From: Candidatus Phocaeicola excrementigallinarum
GTDB taxonomy: Bacteria; Bacteroidota; Bacteroidia; Bacteroidales; Bacteroidaceae
Direction: 5' to 3'
Length of the DNA: 64,000 nt
Assembly: GCA_019120125.1 (NCBI GenBank)
Contig: DWVR01000068.1
Coordinates: 1-64,000, forward strand
Every line of letters begins with the position of its first letter. Position 1 is the first letter of the stretch. The translations under genes were made by a program, and so were the position numbers. Positions 61,896 through 64,000 of the stretch are shown here, piece by piece. The notes under the pieces are model-generated. The model ran no database searches. It was not told where the DNA came from and saw only the letters and a program-made list of their open reading frames with translations.

Positions 61896-63140
61896 ATGAA
61901 AGAGTCTAAATTGTTTACCCCTGTCACCTTAGGTCCGCTGACCTTGCGGAACCGTACCATCCGGTCGGCCGCTTTCGAGAGCATGTGTCCCGGCAACAAG
62001 CCTTCACGGATGCTGCTCGACTACCATCGTTCGGTGGCAGCGGGAGGGATAGGGATGACCACCGTGGCATATGCGGCGGTCACCCGGAGCGGCCTGTCGT
62101 TCGACCGCCAGTTATGGATGCGTCCGGAAATCGTGCCCGGACTGCGGGAACTTACGGATGCCGTCCATGCGGAAGGAGCGGCGGCGGGCATCCAGCTGGG
62201 ACATTGCGGCAACATGTCGCACAAGAGTATCTGCGGATGCACCCCTGTGGGAGCGAGCACCGGATTCAACCTCTATTCGCCCACCTTCGTACGCGGGCTC
62301 CGTGCCGATGAGCTTCCTGAAATGGCGAAGGCTTACGGCAGGTCGGTGTGGCTGGCCCGCGAGGCCGGTTTCGACGCGGTGGAGATTCATGCCGGCCACG
62401 GCTATCTGATCAGCCAGTTCCTGTCGCCTTCCACCAACCGCCGCAAGGATGAGTTCGGCGGTTCCCTGCAGAACCGGATGCGATTCATGGACATGGTGAT
62501 GGACGAGGTGATGAAGGCGGCCGGCAGCGACATGGCCGTGCTGGTGAAGATGAACATGCGCGACGGTTTCCGGGGAGGCATGGAACTGGACGAGACCTTG
62601 CAGGTGGCCAAAAGGCTGGAACAGTCGGGCGCCCACGCGCTGGTGCTCAGCGGAGGGTTCGTGAGCAAGGCTCCCATGTATGTGATGAGGGGCGAGATGC
62701 CCATCCGCACCATGACCCACTACATGGACTGCTGGTGGCTGAAATACGGGGTGCGCATGGTAGGCAGGTGGATGATTCCTTCCGTGCCTTTCAAGGAGGC
62801 TTATTTTCTGGACGACGCGCTGAAGTTCCGCAAGGAAATCAGTATGCCGCTGGTGTATGTGGGGGGACTCGTGTCGCGCAAGAAGATAGACGAGGTGCTG
62901 GACGACGGTTTCGAGGCCGTGCAGATGGCACGCGCGCTTCTCAACGAGCCGGACTTCGTGAACCGCATGCGCAGGGAAGAGAACGCCCGCAGCGGATGCC
63001 GTCACAGCAACTATTGCATCGCCCGCATGTACACCATCGACATGGCCTGCCATCAGCGTCTGAATGAGGAACTTCCGCCCTGCCTGCAGAAGGAGATCGC
63101 GGAAATAGAAAAACGTCAAGCCTGTGATTATGGAGAATAG
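61896..63140 (+). CDS. Old-yellow-enzyme family oxidoreductase, likely 5-beta-reductase (5BR)
   Basis: The 414-residue FMN-dependent TIM-barrel protein of the OYE family starts LFTPVTLGPLTLRNRTIRSA. It has QLGHCGNMSHKSICG near the flavin, the catalytic His/Gly in EIHAGHGYLISQFLSPSTN and the VGGLVSRKKIDEVLDDG flavin loop. It resembles BaiCD-type enzymes but is short: it lacks their C-terminal FAD/NAD(P)H domain, and the Fe-S motif has only CRHSNYC followed by a third Cys, with Ser where a Cys is expected. Given the neighbours it probably reduces 3-oxo-4-ene bile acids to the 5-beta form. Start is ATG 61896. Confidence 0.85.
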   Translation: MKESKLFTPVTLGPLTLRNRTIRSAAFESMCPGNKPSRMLLDYHRSVAAGGIGMTTVAYAAVTRSGLSFDRQLWMRPEIVPGLRELTDAVHAEGAAAGIQLGHCGNMSHKSICGCTPVGASTGFNLYSPTFVRGLRADELPEMAKAYGRSVWLAREAGFDAVEIHAGHGYLISQFLSPSTNRRKDEFGGSLQNRMRFMDMVMDEVMKAAGSDMAVLVKMNMRDGFRGGMELDETLQVAKRLEQSGAHALVLSGGFVSKAPMYVMRGEMPIRTMTHYMDCWWLKYGVRMVGRWMIPSVPFKEAYFLDDALKFRKEISMPLVYVGGLVSRKKIDEVLDDGFEAVQMARALLNEPDFVNRMRREENARSGCRHSNYCIARMYTIDMACHQRLNEELPPCLQKEIAEIEKRQACDYGE

Positions 63141-63993
63141 TGACAATAAGCGGAAGAGACTGGCCGTCATCACCGGTGCCGACGGCGGAATGGGCCGGGA
63201 AATCACCCGTGCGGTGGCCATGGCCGGCTATCGCGTCATCATGGCTTCTTGCCGTGTGCGGAAGGCGGAGGAAGTGCGCCGGACCTTGCTGCAAGAGCGT
63301 GCCGGCCTGGACATTGAGGTCCGTGAGATGGACCTTGCGTCGTTCATTTCGGTCTGCGCGTTCGCCGACACGCTGGTGGCAGACAACGAGCGTGTGGACC
63401 TGCTGATGAACAATGCCGGGACGATGGAGACGGGTTATCATTATACCGGCGACGGAATGGAACGCACGGTGCAGGTGAACTATATGGGACATTACCTGCT
63501 CACGCGCAAGCTCCTGAAACTGATGGGGCCGGGCAGCCGTATCGTCAACATGGTGTCGTGCACCTATGCCATCGGACGGCTGGATTTCCCGGATTTCTTC
63601 CATAGCGGAAGAAAGGGAACGTTCTGGCGCATTCCCGTCTACAGCAACACCAAGCTGGCGCTGTTGCTCTTTACTCTCGATCTGGCCGGGCGCGTCCGCG
63701 ACCGTGGCATCACAGTCAACGCCGCCGATCCGGGGATCGTGTCGACCGACATCATCACCATGCACGCCTGGTTCGATCCGTTGACCGACATCTTTTTCCG
63801 TCCCTTTATCCGCACGCCGCGCCAGGGAGCCGCGACGGCCATCCGTCTGCTGCTCGACAAGGAGGCCGGTAAACAGACCGGTACGCTGAACGTGCTGAAG
63901 GGCGTGAAGACGCTTCCGGAGAAATACACCCGGCACAGGCAGATGAAGGAGCTGTGGGACAAGACGGAGATGCTCGTAAAGAAGTGGTTGTGA
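63130..63993 (+). CDS. Short-chain dehydrogenase, likely 3-beta-hydroxysteroid dehydrogenase
   Basis: The 287-residue SDR has the cofactor motif VITGADGGMGREI, NNAG in LLMNNAGTMETG, catalytic Ser in VNMVSCTYA, and the active-site YxxxK in VYSNTKLALLL. The position directly after the two steroid-reductase genes, overlapping the second by 11 bases, supports a hydroxysteroid dehydrogenase role, interconverting 3-oxo and 3-beta-hydroxy bile acids. Similarity alone would only give SDR. The ATG at 63130 is preferred to the GTG at 63124. The gene ends seven bases before the window edge, so the cluster may continue. Confidence 0.83.
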   Translation: MENSDNKRKRLAVITGADGGMGREITRAVAMAGYRVIMASCRVRKAEEVRRTLLQERAGLDIEVREMDLASFISVCAFADTLVADNERVDLLMNNAGTMETGYHYTGDGMERTVQVNYMGHYLLTRKLLKLMGPGSRIVNMVSCTYAIGRLDFPDFFHSGRKGTFWRIPVYSNTKLALLLFTLDLAGRVRDRGITVNAADPGIVSTDIITMHAWFDPLTDIFFRPFIRTPRQGAATAIRLLLDKEAGKQTGTLNVLKGVKTLPEKYTRHRQMKELWDKTEMLVKKWL

Positions 63994-64000
63994 GTCTATA

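Overview
The window looks like a chromosome segment of a gut member of the Bacteroidales (Bacteroides/Phocaeicola type). Pointers are: upstream elements of the Bacteroidetes primary sigma factor form (TTTG, 19-21 bp, TAnnTTTG) before many genes; A-rich leaders instead of strong Shine-Dalgarno sites; fimbrillin lipoproteins, GH97, serine-type sulfatase, DUF3078, TamB and a complete nqrABCDEF operon. By eye the GC content is about one half, which is high for classic Phocaeicola vulgatus, so I do not name a species.

Layout. 1-2500: tail of an unknown gene, a fimbrillin-type lipoprotein gene broken by a frameshift in a TA tract, and a degraded fimbrillin remnant. 2.5-8 kb: a fucose-isomerase-fold protein, then an aminotransferase, a LolC/E-type permease and prolyl-tRNA synthetase. 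8-13 kb: an L-fucose locus (fucI-fucA-fucP with a divergent AraC regulator) without a fuculokinase gene. 13-23 kb: yidC and pyrG, a DUF3078 protein, a TRIC-family channel, a DUF1349 protein facing a LuxR-type regulator across a symmetric promoter, and a GH97 enzyme. 23-28 kb: a HipA fragment, a four-unit palindromic repeat, then a leftward run pyrB-pyrI-flavin reductase-outer membrane protein-glyA-OmpA lipoprotein. 28-34.5 kb: class A PBP, fhs, a CbiA-like protein without the GATase cysteine, a Nudix hydrolase and tRNA-Gly(CCC). 34.6-42 kb: leftward tamB-aguA-aguB-hypothetical. 42-48 kb: a second copy of the four-unit repeat and the six-gene Na+-NQR operon. 48-52 kb: an AAA+ protein with a long leader, and DUF1847. 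52-60 kb: a secreted phosphatase-fold lipoprotein, an alcohol dehydrogenase, then a three-gene group (two paralogous secreted TPR proteins flanking a TIR-like/DUF4062 membrane protein) and a sulfatase. 60-64 kb: a GH16 lipoprotein and three genes matching the 5-alpha-reductase, 5-beta-reductase and hydroxysteroid dehydrogenase set known from bile-acid-transforming Bacteroidales.

The two most interesting points are: (1) the cytosolic TIR-like to periplasmic Ig-fold protein at 56455-57588, embedded between two secreted proteins that share its periplasmic domain type, which looks like an undescribed trans-envelope sensing module; (2) a repeat of four 18-bp quasi-palindromes with exactly the same 21/22/22-bp spacing in two intergenic places 19 kb apart. 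Secondary points are the truncated-motif CbiA homologue, the symmetric divergent promoter, and the long leader of the AAA+ gene.
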